Shown here piece after piece: positions 1 through 10,801 of a stretch of DNA of 64,000 nucleotides (within the stretch, counting starts at the first letter, position 1; every line of letters starts with the position of its first letter). The notes below the pieces were generated by a model. That model was not told where the DNA came from. It did not search any database and was given only the letters and a program-made list of their open reading frames with translations. Origin of the DNA: Xanthomonas maliensis (lineage in GTDB: Bacteria > Pseudomonadota > Gammaproteobacteria > Xanthomonadales > Xanthomonadaceae); contig NZ_NSET01000019.1 in NCBI RefSeq assembly GCF_009192945.1, positions 124,001 through 188,000 of the forward strand, in the 5' to 3' direction. The translations under genes were made by a program, and so were the position numbers.

Positions 1-221
1 CAACGCTTGCGCGCGGCGGAGACGGTAGAGGTGGCGTAATACCGCGACAGGCTGCGGAGCCGCGCGCAGCGAGCGACTCGACAGCTCGGCGGGCGGTTGC
101 CGCAGCGCCCGCACCACCGCGCCTCGCGCCGGACCGGATCAGGCGGCCGACCGCCGGCATGCACGCCAAGTGCACGTACCGGCCGCCTGCACCGGGCAAC
201 CGTCGATACCCGCACGCCAGC

Positions 222-917
222 TTACGTCCGCGTTCGCCGGCGGCTGCCAGCTACTGCCGCTGTCCCAGCCTGCGGCGCCGCGCCGGGGCCGGCAGCCTGA
301 CCATAGATCGACAGGAACAAGGCGACCGCCCTGGCCGCCACGGCGCGCTGATGCACCAGGCCGTCGCGGCGGCCGCCAGGCGCGCTCACCAGCGGCAGCC
401 CGGTCACCAAGCCGAAGAAATGCGCCGAGGCCTCGGGCGCGTCGTCGATCGACAGTCTGCCGCGGGCGACCTCGCGGGCGAGCAACACGCGCATGACCGT
501 GTCATAGCGTTCGAAACGCAGCAAGAGCAATTGTTCGTGGACGTGTTCCGGTAGCGTTGGCGGCTGCAGCAGGGCATAGGCCGCCTCGCCCAGGCAATGC
601 CGGCTCCATACCCGCAGCACGCGTTGCGCCACTGCTGTCAGGCGCTGCTGCAACGACCCACGGGTGTGCAACAGCGTCCGCCATTCATCGCGGGCAGCAT
701 GCGCTTCCGCCTCCAATGCGGCGCGGCACAGCAGCTCCTTGGACATGAAGTGCGTATAGACCGTCGCCTTCGACACCATCGCCAGCGTGGCCACCGCCTC
801 CATCGTGGTTCTGTCGAAGCCCTCGCGCAGAAACAGCATGCGCGCGGCGGTCAGGATCGCGTCGCGCTTGCCGCGATGGCCGCCGCCCGCAGGCCTTCCC
901 TCCTCGGACTCATCCAT
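222..917 (-). CDS. TetR/AcrR-family transcriptional regulator at the 3' end of the RND efflux operon
   Basis: The protein has 231 residues. A TetR-type helix-turn-helix lies at about residues 15-65; [20 protein letters not shown] and [13 protein letters not shown] are typical of the family. The helical C-terminal ligand domain follows. Its start overlaps the stop of the outer-membrane channel gene by 8 bp, so it is translationally coupled as the last gene of the efflux operon. By family role it should be a ligand-responsive repressor. The C-terminal tail of about 25 residues after the last helix is Ala/Arg-rich and may be lineage-specific. A second TetR gene stands divergent at the other end of the operon, so which one is the main local repressor cannot be told from sequence. 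Confidence 0.9.
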   Translation of the reverse strand: MDESEEGRPAGGGHRGKRDAILTAARMLFLREGFDRTTMEAVATLAMVSKATVYTHFMSKELLCRAALEAEAHAARDEWRTLLHTRGSLQQRLTAVAQRVLRVWSRHCLGEAAYALLQPPTLPEHVHEQLLLLRFERYDTVMRVLLAREVARGRLSIDDAPEASAHFFGLVTGLPLVSAPGGRRDGLVHQRAVAARAVALFLSIYGQAAGPGAAPQAGTAAVAGSRRRTRT

Positions 918-2406
918 GGCGGGGCTCCTGGGTCTGCTCTGCCGAGGCCCGCTCCGCCTGCCAACCGCCCCCCATCGCCCTGTAGAAGGTCACCAGGTTG
1001 GTCATCCGCGAGAGCTGGGTATTGATGAGATTCTGCTGGGCGCTGTAAAGCGTGCGTTGCGCATCCAGTACCTGCAGATAACTGTCGACGCCGCGCTCGA
1101 AGCGGGCTTGCGACAAGCTGTAGCTGTCCGCACTGGCCACCACCAGTGCCTGCTGAGCTTGCAGTTGGCGCCTCAGCGTATCGCGCGCCACCAGCGCGTC
1201 GGACACTTCGCGAAAGGCGGTCTGGATGGCTTTTTCGTACCGCGCCACCTCGATCTCGCGGTTGGCCATGGCACTGTCCAACTGCGCTCGGTTTCGTCCT
1301 GCATTGAAGATGGGCAAGGTCAGACTGGGCACGAAGCTCCAGGCGCGGGAACCGGCATCGAAGAGCCGCGACAAGCCGCTGCTGGACGACCCCAACGACG
1401 TTGTCAGGCTGATGCTGGGAAAGAACGCCGCGCGTGCGGCACCGATATTGGCGTTGGCCGCACGCAGCGTGCGCTCTGCTTCCAGAATGTCCGGGCGGCG
1501 TTGCAACAATTGCGAGGACAGTCCGGCAGGAATCGTGGCCAGGATATTGGCCTCCACGCTCGCGTCGGCCGGCAACGCCCGCGGCAACAGGGTGTCGGGC
1601 AGCTGGCTGCCGACCACCAAGGCCAGCGCATTGCGATCCTGCGCCACCAGTGCGGTATAGCGCTCCACATCGACGCGCGCGCTCTCCCTCTGCGTCTGCG
1701 CCTGGCGCAGGGTGAGTTGGGACGCCACGCCCAACTCGACACTGCGCTGCTGCAGCCGAACGCTCTCGTCCTGGCTGCGCAGGGTGGACTGCGCCAGCTG
1801 CAGCAACGCCTGATCGGCTGCCAACGTCAGGTAATCCGTGGAGACCTCGGCGACCAGGCTGATGTGGGTGCTGCGGCGTGCCTCGACGGTGGCCAGGAAC
1901 GACTGCAGCGCCTGCTCCTTGAGACTGCGCACGCGTCCGAACACATCCAGCTCATAGGCGCTGATGCCCAGGTTGGCGCTGTAGCTGCGCACGACCGGCG
2001 GCTGCCCCGGTACCGCCAACTCGCTCGGCGTGCGTGCGTTGTTGGCGGTACCGGTCGCATCCACCGCGGGCAGCAGCGCCGCGCGCTGCACCCGGTACTC
2101 GGCTCGCGCCACCTCGATATTGAGCGCGGCCACGCGTAGGTCGCGATTGTTCTCCAGCGCCAATGCGATCACCTGCTGCAACGCCGGGTCGGTGAACACC
2201 TCGCGCCATCCGATGTCGGCAATCAGCAGCGTATCGGCAGCGTCGCCGACCGCCCCGGCTTGCGACGGCACGCTAGGCGGCACGGCCGCAAACCGATCCG
2301 GTACCGGGGTGTCGGGGCGGACGTAACGCGGCATCAGGCTGCAGCTGGACAACACGGCGGCAACAGCGACCGCGACAAGCGATTTGTAGCTCGTGTGCAT
2401 GATCAT
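910..2406 (-). CDS. RND efflux outer-membrane channel lipoprotein (NodT/OprM family)
   Basis: The 498-residue protein belongs to the outer-membrane factor (TolC/OprM/NodT) family that forms the exit duct of tripartite efflux pumps. A lipoprotein signal is visible, with lipobox VLSSC and lipidated Cys about residue 22. Two repeated outer-membrane efflux domains follow, and [11 protein letters not shown] and [12 protein letters not shown] are family hallmarks. I chose the ATG at 2406 because it overlaps the pump stop codon as ATGA, giving translational coupling. A longer frame upstream would run into the pump gene. It is the third gene of the adaptor-pump-channel operon. Confidence 0.93.
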   Translation of the reverse strand: MIMHTSYKSLVAVAVAAVLSSCSLMPRYVRPDTPVPDRFAAVPPSVPSQAGAVGDAADTLLIADIGWREVFTDPALQQVIALALENNRDLRVAALNIEVARAEYRVQRAALLPAVDATGTANNARTPSELAVPGQPPVVRSYSANLGISAYELDVFGRVRSLKEQALQSFLATVEARRSTHISLVAEVSTDYLTLAADQALLQLAQSTLRSQDESVRLQQRSVELGVASQLTLRQAQTQRESARVDVERYTALVAQDRNALALVVGSQLPDTLLPRALPADASVEANILATIPAGLSSQLLQRRPDILEAERTLRAANANIGAARAAFFPSISLTTSLGSSSSGLSRLFDAGSRAWSFVPSLTLPIFNAGRNRAQLDSAMANREIEVARYEKAIQTAFREVSDALVARDTLRRQLQAQQALVVASADSYSLSQARFERGVDSYLQVLDAQRTLYSAQQNLINTQLSRMTNLVTFYRAMGGGWQAERASAEQTQEPRHG

Positions 2407-5400
2407 TGTCCCAGGGGTTGCGGCACGGGTGCGGTCGGTTGGCTGCCGCACCGGAACAGGCGACACACCGACACGAAGAACAAGGGGACGAACACGATCG
2501 CCAGCACGGTGCCGGACAACATGCCGCCGATCACCGCCGTGCCCAACGCGTGCTGCGCGCCGGCACCGGCACCGCTACCCAACACCAACGGCAACACGCC
2601 GAGGATGAAGGCCAGCGACGTCATCAGAATCGGGCGTAGCCGCATGCGTGCCGCGTCCAGCGCGGCATCGATCAGACTGACGCCACCGGCGTGTAGCTCC
2701 CTGGCGAATTCGACGATCAGGATCGCGTTCTTGCAGGCCAGCCCGATCGTGGTCAGCAAGCCGACCTGGAAATAGACATCGTTCATCTTCCACGTCAACA
2801 AGGCGCCGAGCAGCGCACCGAAGACGCCCAGCGGCACCACCAGAATCACCGAAAAGGGAATCGCCCAACTCTCGTACAGGGCCGCCAGGCACAGGAACAC
2901 GATCAGGATCGACAAGCCGTACAACAAGCCGGTCTGGCCACTGGAGGCCTTCTCCTGCCGCGACAAACCCGTCCACTCGTAGCCGATGCCTGGCGGCAGC
3001 TTGGCCGCCGCGGCCTCGACGATGGCCAGCGCCTGGCCACTGGAGGCTGCACCTGGCTTTGCCATGCCAAGGATCTCCACCGACGGCACGCTGTTATAGC
3101 GCTCCAGCCGCGGCGATCCACTGGTCCAGCTGGCCTTGGCAAAGGACCCGAACGCGACCATGGCCCCGGCGCTGTTGCGCACGTACCAACGATCGATATC
3201 CTCCGGCAGCATGCGGTACAACCCATCGGCCTGCAGCATCACCTTCTTGACTCTGCCCTTGTCGATGAAGTCGTTGACGTAGGTACTGCCCCAGGCGCTG
3301 GAGAACGTGCTGTTGATATCGGCAATCGACAAGCCCAGCGTTTCGGCCTTGTGTGCGTCGATGTCGAGCTTGAACTCGGGCGCATCTTCCTGCCCGTTCG
3401 GACGCACCGCGACCAGCCGCTTGTCCTGCGACAGCTCGGCGAGCAACTGATTGCGCGCCTGCATCAGCGCGGCGTGCCCGAGGTTGCTGCGGTCCTGTAG
3501 CATCAGGTCGAAGCCGGTCGCGTTGCCGAGTTCGGACACCGCCGGCGGCGCGAAGGCGAAGACCTTGGCATCACGGATACCGGCAAAGAACGCGCTGGCC
3601 TTGGCCGCCACACCGGTCACACTCTGGTCCTTGCCGGTGCGTTCGTTCCACGGCCGCAGCTTGACGAACGCGAAGCCCACGTTCTGCCCGCTGCCGGCGA
3701 AACTGAAACCGGACACGGCGAAGATGCCGGCAACCGAATCCTTCTGCTCGACCAGGAAGTGCTGCTCGATCTGCCGGATCACCGCGTCGGTCCGCGCGGC
3801 GGTCGCGCCCGGCGGCAGCTGCGCCAGCACGAACAGCGTGCCCTGGTCTTCGTCGGGCAGGAAGCCGACCGGCAACTTCATGAAACCGACCACCACCAGC
3901 GCCAGCACCCCCGCATAGACCAGCATGTAGCGCCAGCCTTTGCCCAGCATGTGGCGCACGATGCCCTGGTAGCGGCCGTTGCCGCGATCGAACATGCGGT
4001 TGAACCAGCCGAAGAAGCCGCCGGTGGCCAAGCCATGCTGCGTGGACGGCCTGAGCAGGGTCGCGCATAGCGCCGGGGTCAACACCATCGCCACCAGCAC
4101 CGATAGCGTCATCGCCGCGACGATGGTGATCGAGAACTGCCGGTAGATCACCCCGGTGGAGCCGCCGAAGAACGCCATCGGCACGAAGACCGCGGCCAAC
4201 ACCAGGGCGACGCCAACCAGCGCGCCGGTGATCTGCCCCATCGACTTGCGTGTGGCTTCCTTGGGCGACAACTTCTCCTCGCTCATCACCCGCTCGACGT
4301 TCTCCACCACCACGATCGCGTCGTCCACCAACAGGCCGATCGCCAGCACCATCGCGAACATGGTCAGCGTGTTGATGGTGAAGCCGCACGCGGCCAGCAC
4401 GCCGAAGGTGCCCAGCAACACCACCGGCACGGCAATGGTCGGGATCAGCGTGGCGCGGAAGTTCTGCAGGAACAGGTACATCACCAGGAACACCAGCACG
4501 ACCGCCTCGACCAGCGTGCGCACCACCTCCTCGATCGAGATACGCACGAACGGCGTGGTGTCGTACGGCTTCTGCACCTTCATCCCTGGCGGGAAGAACT
4601 TCTCCTGCTCGGCGATGCTGGCATCGATCGCCTTGACCGTATCCAGCGCGTTGGCACCCGTGGCCAGCTTGATCGCCAGGCCGGCAGCGGGCTTGCCGTT
4701 GTAGCGGCCGACGGTGTTATAGCTCTCGCTGCCTAGTTCGATGCGTGCCACATCGCGCAGCCGGACCTGCGACCCGTCGGACTGCGTACGCAGCAGGATG
4801 TCCTCGAACTCGGCGGCGGTCTTCAACCGGGTCTGCGCGGTGATCGTGGCGTTGAGTTGCTGGTTGGCCGAGGCCGGCAACGCACCGAGCTGGCCGGCAG
4901 AGACTTGCGCATTCTGCGCCTGCAGTGCGGTCTTGACGTCCAGTGGAGTCAGGCTGAAGTTGCTCAGCTTGTTGGGGTCCAACCAGATTCGCATCGCGTA
5001 TTGCGAGCCGAACAAGGTCGTGTCGCCGACACCTTCGACGCGGCTGATCGCTTCCTGGACATTGGCCGCCACGTAATCGGACAGATTCGAATCGCTCATG
5101 CTGCCGTCTTCGGAGGTGAAGGCCAGCACGTTGAGGAAGTTGGTCGCCGATTTGGTGACAGTCACGCCCTGCTGCTGCACTTCCTGCGGCAGTAGCGGCG
5201 TCGCCAGCGACAACTTGTTCTGCACCTGTACCTGCGCGGTATCGGGGTCGGTGCCGTTGTCGAAGGTCAGGGTGATGGTCACCTGGCCGCTGGACTCGCT
5301 GGTGGAGGCCATGTAGCTCAGGTGGTCAAGGCCCTTCATCTTCTGCTCGATGACCTGGGTGACGGTGTCCTCCAGGGTCTTGGCCGAGGCGCCGGGATAG

Positions 5401-5543
5401 TTGGCAGTGATCGCCACTGCCGGCGGTGCGATGCTCGGATATTGCGCGATGGGCAAGGTGACGACTGCCAGAATGCCGGCCAGCATCACGATGATGGCCA
5501 GCACCCAGGCGAAGATCGGGCGGTCGATGAAGAAGCGTGCCAT
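2403..5543 (-). CDS. RND multidrug efflux pump, inner-membrane subunit (AcrB/MexB type, HAE1)
   Basis: The 1046-residue protein has the full length normal for AcrB/MexB/SmeE proteins. It is a proton-driven trimeric pump of the inner membrane that captures drugs and solvents in the periplasm. It begins [17 protein letters not shown], and the proton-relay aspartate pair sits in [14 protein letters not shown] near residues 405-410. There are two large periplasmic loops and twelve expected membrane helices. It starts 15 bp after the adaptor gene and its TGA overlaps the ATG of the channel gene. No truncation or frameshift is visible. Confidence 0.96.
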   Translation of the reverse strand: MARFFIDRPIFAWVLAIIVMLAGILAVVTLPIAQYPSIAPPAVAITANYPGASAKTLEDTVTQVIEQKMKGLDHLSYMASTSESSGQVTITLTFDNGTDPDTAQVQVQNKLSLATPLLPQEVQQQGVTVTKSATNFLNVLAFTSEDGSMSDSNLSDYVAANVQEAISRVEGVGDTTLFGSQYAMRIWLDPNKLSNFSLTPLDVKTALQAQNAQVSAGQLGALPASANQQLNATITAQTRLKTAAEFEDILLRTQSDGSQVRLRDVARIELGSESYNTVGRYNGKPAAGLAIKLATGANALDTVKAIDASIAEQEKFFPPGMKVQKPYDTTPFVRISIEEVVRTLVEAVVLVFLVMYLFLQNFRATLIPTIAVPVVLLGTFGVLAACGFTINTLTMFAMVLAIGLLVDDAIVVVENVERVMSEEKLSPKEATRKSMGQITGALVGVALVLAAVFVPMAFFGGSTGVIYRQFSITIVAAMTLSVLVAMVLTPALCATLLRPSTQHGLATGGFFGWFNRMFDRGNGRYQGIVRHMLGKGWRYMLVYAGVLALVVVGFMKLPVGFLPDEDQGTLFVLAQLPPGATAARTDAVIRQIEQHFLVEQKDSVAGIFAVSGFSFAGSGQNVGFAFVKLRPWNERTGKDQSVTGVAAKASAFFAGIRDAKVFAFAPPAVSELGNATGFDLMLQDRSNLGHAALMQARNQLLAELSQDKRLVAVRPNGQEDAPEFKLDIDAHKAETLGLSIADINSTFSSAWGSTYVNDFIDKGRVKKVMLQADGLYRMLPEDIDRWYVRNSAGAMVAFGSFAKASWTSGSPRLERYNSVPSVEILGMAKPGAASSGQALAIVEAAAAKLPPGIGYEWTGLSRQEKASSGQTGLLYGLSILIVFLCLAALYESWAIPFSVILVVPLGVFGALLGALLTWKMNDVYFQVGLLTTIGLACKNAILIVEFARELHAGGVSLIDAALDAARMRLRPILMTSLAFILGVLPLVLGSGAGAGAQHALGTAVIGGMLSGTVLAIVFVPLFFVSVCRLFRCGSQPTAPVPQPLGQ

Positions 5544-5558
5544 GTCGTGTGCTCCGCC

Positions 5559-6764
5559 TCAGTGCGCTGCGCGTTGCGGGGCCGGCGACGTACCGCCGGC
5601 TGGCGCTGGGTCCGGAGCGGCGTGCGCTGGCGTCCACGGCACCGTCTTGACCTCGATTCCGTCGCGCGCGCGTGACAGCCCGTCGACCGCCACCTGCTCG
5701 CCCGGCTGCAAGCCGCCGCGCACCAGCCACTGATCTCCCAGCGCACGCTCGGTGTCCAGCACGCGCAGATGCAATTTGCGGTCGGCTCCCACCACGAACG
5801 CGGTCGGCTTGCCGGCTCCGTTGCGTGACACCGCCTGCTGCGGCACCAACACGGCCTGCTGTTTGACGCCCTCCTGCAGCACCGCACGTACGTACATGCC
5901 CGGCAGCAAGTCGGCATTGGGATTGGGGAAGACGGCGCGCAGGGTGATCGAGCCGGTACTCTGATCGACGGTGACGTCGGAGAATTCCAACCGCCCGGGC
6001 AGCGGATAACGGCTGCCATCCTCCAGCAGCAGCTCCACCTTGGCGGCGCCACCAGCCTGCTCCAAGTCGCCGTGCGCCATCGCCTGCCGTAGCCGCAGTA
6101 CCGCGGCGCTGGGCTGGGTGACATCGACGTAGATCGGATCCAGTTGCTGGATCGTGGTCAGCGCGGTGGCTTGGTTGGCGGTCACCAGCGCCCCGGGTGT
6201 CACCGTGGAGCGACCGATACGACCGGAGATGGGAGCATCCAGGCGGGCGAACGCCAAGTTGATGCGCGCGTTCTCCACACTGGCCTTGCCCGCCGCCACG
6301 TCGGCCTCGGCCTGCCCCAGCGCCGCGGCGGTATCGTCGCCGTCCTGTTGACTGATGGCTTTGATCTGCACCAGTTCGCGATAGCGGTCGGCTTTCAACC
6401 GCGCAGTCCGCAGATTGGCTTGTGCCTTGGCCAGGGTGGCCTGTGCGCTGGCGTAACTGGCGCGATAGGTCGCTGGATCGATCTGGTACAGGGTCTGGCC
6501 GGCGCGGACGTCGGCCCCTTCGGTGAATTGACGGGACTGCACGATGCCACCGACCTGCGGCCGCACCTCGGCGATCAGATAAGGCACGGTCCGCCCCGGC
6601 AATTCGGTACTGAGCGTGACCGGCCGCGCTCGCAGCGTTTGCACCCCGACCACGGGCATCCCTTCCGGCGCTGGTGGACCACCGGGAGGACTGCCGCAGG
6701 CACTGAGCAGCAAGGTGGCGACGAGAGCGAACAGGACTGAACGGTGGCAGGCATGACGACGCAC
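5559..6764 (-). CDS. RND efflux periplasmic adaptor lipoprotein (AcrA/MexA family)
   Basis: The 401-residue membrane-fusion protein joins the RND pump to the outer-membrane channel. A lipoprotein signal peptide ends at LLSAC (Cys about 23). Lipoyl/hairpin halves (GIVQSRQFTEGADVRAGQTL, LDAPISGRIGRS) flank an alpha-helical hairpin, and a beta-barrel and membrane-proximal domain follow. The frame opens with GTG at 6764. A GGAGAA ribosome-binding site sits just upstream, and no in-frame ATG near the start keeps the signal peptide. It is the first gene of the efflux operon and is read from a good sigma-70 promoter that faces a divergent tetR gene. Confidence 0.94.
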   Translation of the reverse strand: MRRHACHRSVLFALVATLLLSACGSPPGGPPAPEGMPVVGVQTLRARPVTLSTELPGRTVPYLIAEVRPQVGGIVQSRQFTEGADVRAGQTLYQIDPATYRASYASAQATLAKAQANLRTARLKADRYRELVQIKAISQQDGDDTAAALGQAEADVAAGKASVENARINLAFARLDAPISGRIGRSTVTPGALVTANQATALTTIQQLDPIYVDVTQPSAAVLRLRQAMAHGDLEQAGGAAKVELLLEDGSRYPLPGRLEFSDVTVDQSTGSITLRAVFPNPNADLLPGMYVRAVLQEGVKQQAVLVPQQAVSRNGAGKPTAFVVGADRKLHLRVLDTERALGDQWLVRGGLQPGEQVAVDGLSRARDGIEVKTVPWTPAHAAPDPAPAGGTSPAPQRAAH

Positions 6765-6806
6765 GAGGATTCTCCAGGGGAGGAAAATAAAACGGTACGG
6801 TTCGGT

Positions 6807-6835
6807 ATCTTAAAAGCACGGTCGCGGCCGGTCAA
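6807..6835 (-). promoter_or_regulatory. sigma-70 promoter of the RND efflux operon
   Basis: On the minus strand TTGACC (6835-6830) and TAAGAT (6812-6807) are separated by exactly 17 bp, close to the sigma-70 consensus. Just downstream lie three tandem pentamers CGGTA-CGGTT-CGGTA (plus-strand 6793-6807), where a TetR repressor could bind. No clean inverted repeat was found, so the operator assignment is tentative. Confidence 0.65.
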
Positions 6836-6853
6836 GCATTCCTGCCCTGCCGG

Positions 6854-6859
6854 TATACT
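6854..6859 (+). promoter_or_regulatory. -10 element of the divergent tetR gene
   Basis: TATACT lies 24 bp before the tetR start codon, with an AGGAG ribosome-binding site at 6871-6875. The matching -35 position falls on about 6831-6836, overlapping the -35 of the opposing efflux promoter. One repressor could therefore control both directions. The -35 sequence itself is a poor consensus match. Confidence 0.5.
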
Positions 6860-6882
6860 TATGGCATCACAGGAGTCAGACG

Positions 6883-7506
6883 ATGCGGGTTCGGACCGAG
6901 GAAAAACGCGCTGCCATCCTTCAGGCTGCCGGCGAAGTGTTCCTGGAGCTTGGCTTCGAGGGCGCATCGATGTCGCAGATCGCCGCCCGGGTCGGCGGCT
7001 CCAAACGCACGCTCTACGGCTACTTCCCGTCGAAGGAGGAGTTGTTCATCGCGGTGGCGCATGCCAAGGCCGAGCGCTATATCGAGCCGCTGCTGGACGC
7101 GCTTTCGCAGAGCGCCGCGCCGATCGACGTTGCCCTGCAACGCTTCGGCGAGGATCTGCTCGCCTTCGTCTGCTTGCCCGAATCCATCGTCACCTGGCAG
7201 ACAGTGATCGGCGTGTCCGGACGTTCGGATGTCGGCGCGCTGTTCTTTCGCAGCGGCCCGGAACAGGCCATGCAACGGATCGCGCAGATCCTGCAGACGC
7301 AGATGGACAACGGTCAGCTACGCAGCGGCGACGCCCAGTTGGCGGCCAGGCAGTTGAGCGCCCTCTTGCAAGCGGAAACGCTGATGCCCTGCCTGTTCGG
7401 CATGCTCAAGGCGCCCTCGCCGCAGTTTCTGCGCCAGGCCACGCAAGGCGCGGTGGCGGCCTTCCTCTGCGGTTATGGACATCCAGCGCCGCTTGCCTCG
7501 GCGTGA
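6883..7506 (+). CDS. TetR/AcrR-family regulator divergent from the RND efflux operon
   Basis: The 207-residue protein has an N-terminal TetR helix-turn-helix (residues about 8-55; SMSQIAARVGGSKRTLYGYF, PSKEELF). A ligand-binding domain of the type common in AcrR-like repressors follows. It starts 118 bp from the divergent adaptor gene, with AGGAG at 6871. This arrangement is typical of a local repressor that controls its own gene and the pump. The shared promoter region is compact, with overlapping -35 positions. It is probably induced by pump substrates, but the ligand is unknown. Confidence 0.92.
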   Translation: MRVRTEEKRAAILQAAGEVFLELGFEGASMSQIAARVGGSKRTLYGYFPSKEELFIAVAHAKAERYIEPLLDALSQSAAPIDVALQRFGEDLLAFVCLPESIVTWQTVIGVSGRSDVGALFFRSGPEQAMQRIAQILQTQMDNGQLRSGDAQLAARQLSALLQAETLMPCLFGMLKAPSPQFLRQATQGAVAAFLCGYGHPAPLASA

Positions 7507-7692
7507 CCCCGCGCGCCCATGGCGGATCTGGCACATGCCACCTGGCCGCGGCTCGCACGAAAGTGACGATGGCGGCGACCAGGTGCCGTCGTAAGCGCCT
7601 ATCGCGTCGGAAAGCGCGTCACGCGTGCCCGCCCATCGACGCAACCATGACCTTCAGACCGGCAAGCCAACTTGCAAGCGGTACGCGACGAT

Positions 7693-8187
7693 CTAACCGG
7701 CCAGCGCGCACTTGGCGCACAGCCCATGCACTTCCAGCGTCTGCGCCTGTGGCTGGAAGCCTAAGGCCTTGGCGCGCGCATCCAACTGCGAGACCACGTC
7801 GCGGTCTTCCAGTTCCACCGCGCTATGGCAGCGATCGCAGATCAGAAACGGCACCGAATGCTGTGCGCTGTTCGGATGGTGGCAGGCGACGAAGGCGTTG
7901 ACCGATTCGAGCTTGTGCACGAAACCGTTGGCCATCAGGAAGTCCAGCGCGCGATACACCGTCGGTGGCGCATCGGCGCCGACGCCCTTGCCTTCGCGCA
8001 CCCAGTCCAGCAGCTCGTAGGCCTTGACCGGCTTGCCGGCATCGGCGATCAGCCGGAGAACGTTGGCGCGGATCGGCGTCAGCCGCAGCCCGCGCTCGCT
8101 GCAGGCGCGTTCGACCGCCCGCACGAACCCATTGGCGTCGTCGACGTGGTGATGCGGGTCGGTGCAGGCGTGGTCGTGATTCTTCAT
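7693..8187 (-). CDS. zur: Zinc uptake regulator Zur (Fur family)
   Basis: The 164-residue Fur-family protein has a His-rich N-terminus (DHACTDPHHH) and a winged helix at about residues 25-90 (RLTPIRANVLRLIADAG, APPTVYRALDFLMANGFVHK). A metal-binding dimerisation domain carries HHPNSAQHS and two CxxC pairs (CDRC, CAKC) for structural zinc. The short, Fur-like but Cys-rich layout and the HxxxxxxH region match Zur rather than Fur. It would repress zinc importers when zinc is replete. It lies 14 bp downstream of gltX, so it may be cotranscribed. I saw no obvious Zur box in this window. Confidence 0.88.
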   Translation of the reverse strand: MKNHDHACTDPHHHVDDANGFVRAVERACSERGLRLTPIRANVLRLIADAGKPVKAYELLDWVREGKGVGADAPPTVYRALDFLMANGFVHKLESVNAFVACHHPNSAQHSVPFLICDRCHSAVELEDRDVVSQLDARAKALGFQPQAQTLEVHGLCAKCALAG

Positions 8188-8201
8188 GCGGGGCTCCGGC
8201 G

Positions 8202-9605
8202 TCAGGCCGCTTCCACCTTAATGCGTGCCGCGTCGATGCGTTTCAAGGCCTCGTCGCGGCCCGCCAGGTAGACGGTGTGGGAAATGTCCGGGCTCACCTG
8301 GGTACCGGTGATCGCCACGCGCAGCGGCTGCGCCACCTTGCCCATGCCGATCTCCAGCGCAGCAGCGGCCGCATGCAGCGCGCTCGAAACGCTTTCCACG
8401 TCCCAGCGCTCCAGCGCCACGAGCTGCGCGCGGGCCGCGTCCAGCGCCAGCTCGGCGCCCGGCTTGAGATGCTTGGCCACCGCCGCCGCATCGTAGCTTT
8501 CCAGCGGCTGGTACCAGACCAGCGCCTTTTCGGCCATTTCCTTCAGCGTCTGCACGCGCTCGCGCAACGCGATGACCACGTCGACCGTTGCCGGGCCGTG
8601 TGCGGGATCAACGCCGAGCTTGCGCAGTTGATCGTCCAGCTGCGGAGCGATCGTCGCCGGATCGTCGGTCTTGAGGTAATGCTGATTGACCCAGCCCAGC
8701 TTGGCCATGTCCAACCGCGCAGCCTTGGAGTTGACGTTGGTGACGTCGAACAGATCGATCAGCTCCTGGCGGCCGAACAGCTCCTGGTCGCCATGCGACC
8801 ACCCCAGGCGCGCCAGATAATTGATCAAGGCATGCGGCAAATAGCCGGCATCCTTGTACTGCATCACGTCGGCAGCGCCGGTGCGCTTGGACAGCTTGGC
8901 GCCCTGCTCGTCCAGGATCATCGGCATGTGCGCGAATTTCGGCACCGGCGCGCCCAGCGCCTGGTAGATGTTGATCTGGCGCGGGGTATTGTTGATGTGG
9001 TCGTCGCCGCGGATCACCTCGGTGATGCCCATGTCCCAGTCGTCCACCACCACCGCGAAGTTGTAGGTGGGGTAGCCGTCCGGACGAAAGATCACCATGT
9101 CGTCCAGCTCGCTGTTGGCGATCTCGATGCGACCCTTGATCAGATCGTCGAAGGCCACCACGCCATCGGCGGGATTCTTGAAGCGGATCACCCGATTGGG
9201 ATCGTCGCGATACGGCAGCTGCTGCTCGCGCGCCGCGCCGTTGTAACGCGGCTTTTCCTGCCGCGCCATCGCCGCCTCGCGCATGGCGTCGAGTTCCTCG
9301 CGGGTCTCGTAGGCGTAATAGGCCTTGCCCTGGGCCAGCAAGTGCTCGGCCACCTCGCGGTAACGCTCCAGGCGGCGGGTCTGGTAGATCGGACCCTCGT
9401 CGTAATCCAGGCCCAGCCACTCCATCGCTTCCAGGATGGCGTCGATCGCCGCCTGGGTGCTGCGCTCGCGGTCGGTGTCCTCGATGCGCAGCACGAACTG
9501 CCCGCCACGGTGACGCGCCTCCAGCCAGCAGTACAAGGCGGTACGGGCGCCACCGATGTGCAGATAACCGGTGGGGCTGGGGGCAAAACGGGTGCGGCAG
9601 GTCAT
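8202..9605 (-). CDS. gltX: Glutamyl-tRNA synthetase
   Basis: The 467-residue class I aminoacyl-tRNA synthetase charges tRNA-Glu with glutamate in the cytoplasm. It starts directly with the catalytic signature: [19 protein letters not shown] contains the HIGH-type motif, and KLSKRTG is the KMSKS-type loop at about residues 240-246. Length and layout match bacterial GluRS. The C-terminal anticodon-binding helical domain runs to the end. It lies between the DUF3616 gene (63 bp upstream) and zur, all leftward. Confidence 0.97.
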   Translation of the reverse strand: MTCRTRFAPSPTGYLHIGGARTALYCWLEARHRGGQFVLRIEDTDRERSTQAAIDAILEAMEWLGLDYDEGPIYQTRRLERYREVAEHLLAQGKAYYAYETREELDAMREAAMARQEKPRYNGAAREQQLPYRDDPNRVIRFKNPADGVVAFDDLIKGRIEIANSELDDMVIFRPDGYPTYNFAVVVDDWDMGITEVIRGDDHINNTPRQINIYQALGAPVPKFAHMPMILDEQGAKLSKRTGAADVMQYKDAGYLPHALINYLARLGWSHGDQELFGRQELIDLFDVTNVNSKAARLDMAKLGWVNQHYLKTDDPATIAPQLDDQLRKLGVDPAHGPATVDVVIALRERVQTLKEMAEKALVWYQPLESYDAAAVAKHLKPGAELALDAARAQLVALERWDVESVSSALHAAAAALEIGMGKVAQPLRVAITGTQVSPDISHTVYLAGRDEALKRIDAARIKVEAA

Positions 9606-9668
9606 GGAACGCTCGGCGAACGGGGATCGCCCGATTTTACCTTGCCCGGCCCGCCGCTGCCCGGCGCA

Positions 9669-10760
9669 CTAGCGATTGCGCAGCAGGTCGCCGTAGACCA
9701 CGTTTTCTTCGGGGTTGCGCTCGGTGGCGGGCGCGTCGTACAGCACCAGCCAGCTCGGGGTGGCACCGGCCAGCCGCGGCGGCAGGTCGCACAGCGCCTC
9801 CGCGCGGTCGCAATCCTTGCCATGCGGCAGCACTGCCGCGGTGAGCAGTTCGTGCTGGAAGCGCACCGGCGCGCGGTTGGCGGCCAGGATCGCACGCGCG
9901 CCGGGCCACTTGAACAGGCGGATCTCGCCGTTGAGCACCATGGTCGGCCCGGCCAGCACGTAGAGATCGTCGCCGGAATAGTGCAGGTCGCGCACACCCA
10001 GCCCGCCCAGTTGCAGGAAATGCTTGCGCAACAGCGTGCCGTCCTCGTCCAGAGGGGCCAGCCGCAGAGACTCGCCATGCGCTTCCACTGCGATTTCCAG
10101 CAGCATCGACCAGCCACGCAGCACCGGGCCGCGCAGGCCCAGCAACAGGCGCGCGCCGTCGACCACGATGCCCTCGATGTCCAGGCCGTTGTCCTTGCCG
10201 GGGATCTGCAGGAACGGGCCGATGTGCGGGTCGTCGGCCAGCAAGTCGGTCAACTGATTGTGCTTGGCATCGCCCTTCAGACGCCGGGCGCGGCGGCCAT
10301 CGGCCGCCTCGCGCACCAGCAGCGGCGCGCCATCGGCGTCATGCTCGATCGGCAGGCAGGCCAACAGGCGGCGATTGGCATCCAGTTTGAGCTTGCTCAG
10401 TCGCTTGGCGTTCTCGGCGTCGTCGCGACCGGGCTTGGCATTCTTGCGCTTGAGCCCATGCGAGCCGACGACCCACAGATAGCCGTCCGAGAGCCCCATG
10501 CCCTCCAGGTCGGCCTCGTCGTCGGCAGTGCCAGGCAGATCCAGCAGTGCGGACAGCGGGAAGCTGCGGCCCTGGCCAAAGCGCAGCGTCTCGCCATGGG
10601 CCGACTCGAGCCGACGCAGCCGATCCACCGCACAGGCCTCGTCGCCGGCCACCCACAGCCAATCGTCGGTGAACGCCGCGCCGGAGAGATTGCTGTGGAC
10701 CAGGGCGCCGGGATTGAACTCCAAGCGGACGCGATGCGGGAACAGGGTTTTCTTGGCCAT
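9669..10760 (-). CDS. DUF3616-type protein, probable beta-propeller
   Basis: The 363-residue soluble protein has no signal peptide. WLWVAGDEACAVDRL, LSDGYLWVVGSHGLKRK and DNGLDIEGIVVDGARLLLGL are repeat-like strands typical of the DUF3616 family, which is thought to fold as a propeller. Its function is unknown. I chose the ATG at 10760 (MAKKTLFPHRV) because the upstream in-frame extension is low-complexity and overlaps the neighbouring hydrolase gene. It sits between that carbon-nitrogen hydrolase and gltX, all leftward. Confidence 0.78.
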   Translation of the reverse strand: MAKKTLFPHRVRLEFNPGALVHSNLSGAAFTDDWLWVAGDEACAVDRLRRLESAHGETLRFGQGRSFPLSALLDLPGTADDEADLEGMGLSDGYLWVVGSHGLKRKNAKPGRDDAENAKRLSKLKLDANRRLLACLPIEHDADGAPLLVREAADGRRARRLKGDAKHNQLTDLLADDPHIGPFLQIPGKDNGLDIEGIVVDGARLLLGLRGPVLRGWSMLLEIAVEAHGESLRLAPLDEDGTLLRKHFLQLGGLGVRDLHYSGDDLYVLAGPTMVLNGEIRLFKWPGARAILAANRAPVRFQHELLTAAVLPHGKDCDRAEALCDLPPRLAGATPSWLVLYDAPATERNPEENVVYGDLLRNR

Positions 10761-10801
10761 GGCAACCTGCTGGGCGGCGAGACCCGCCGCCCCGGCCGGG
10801 A

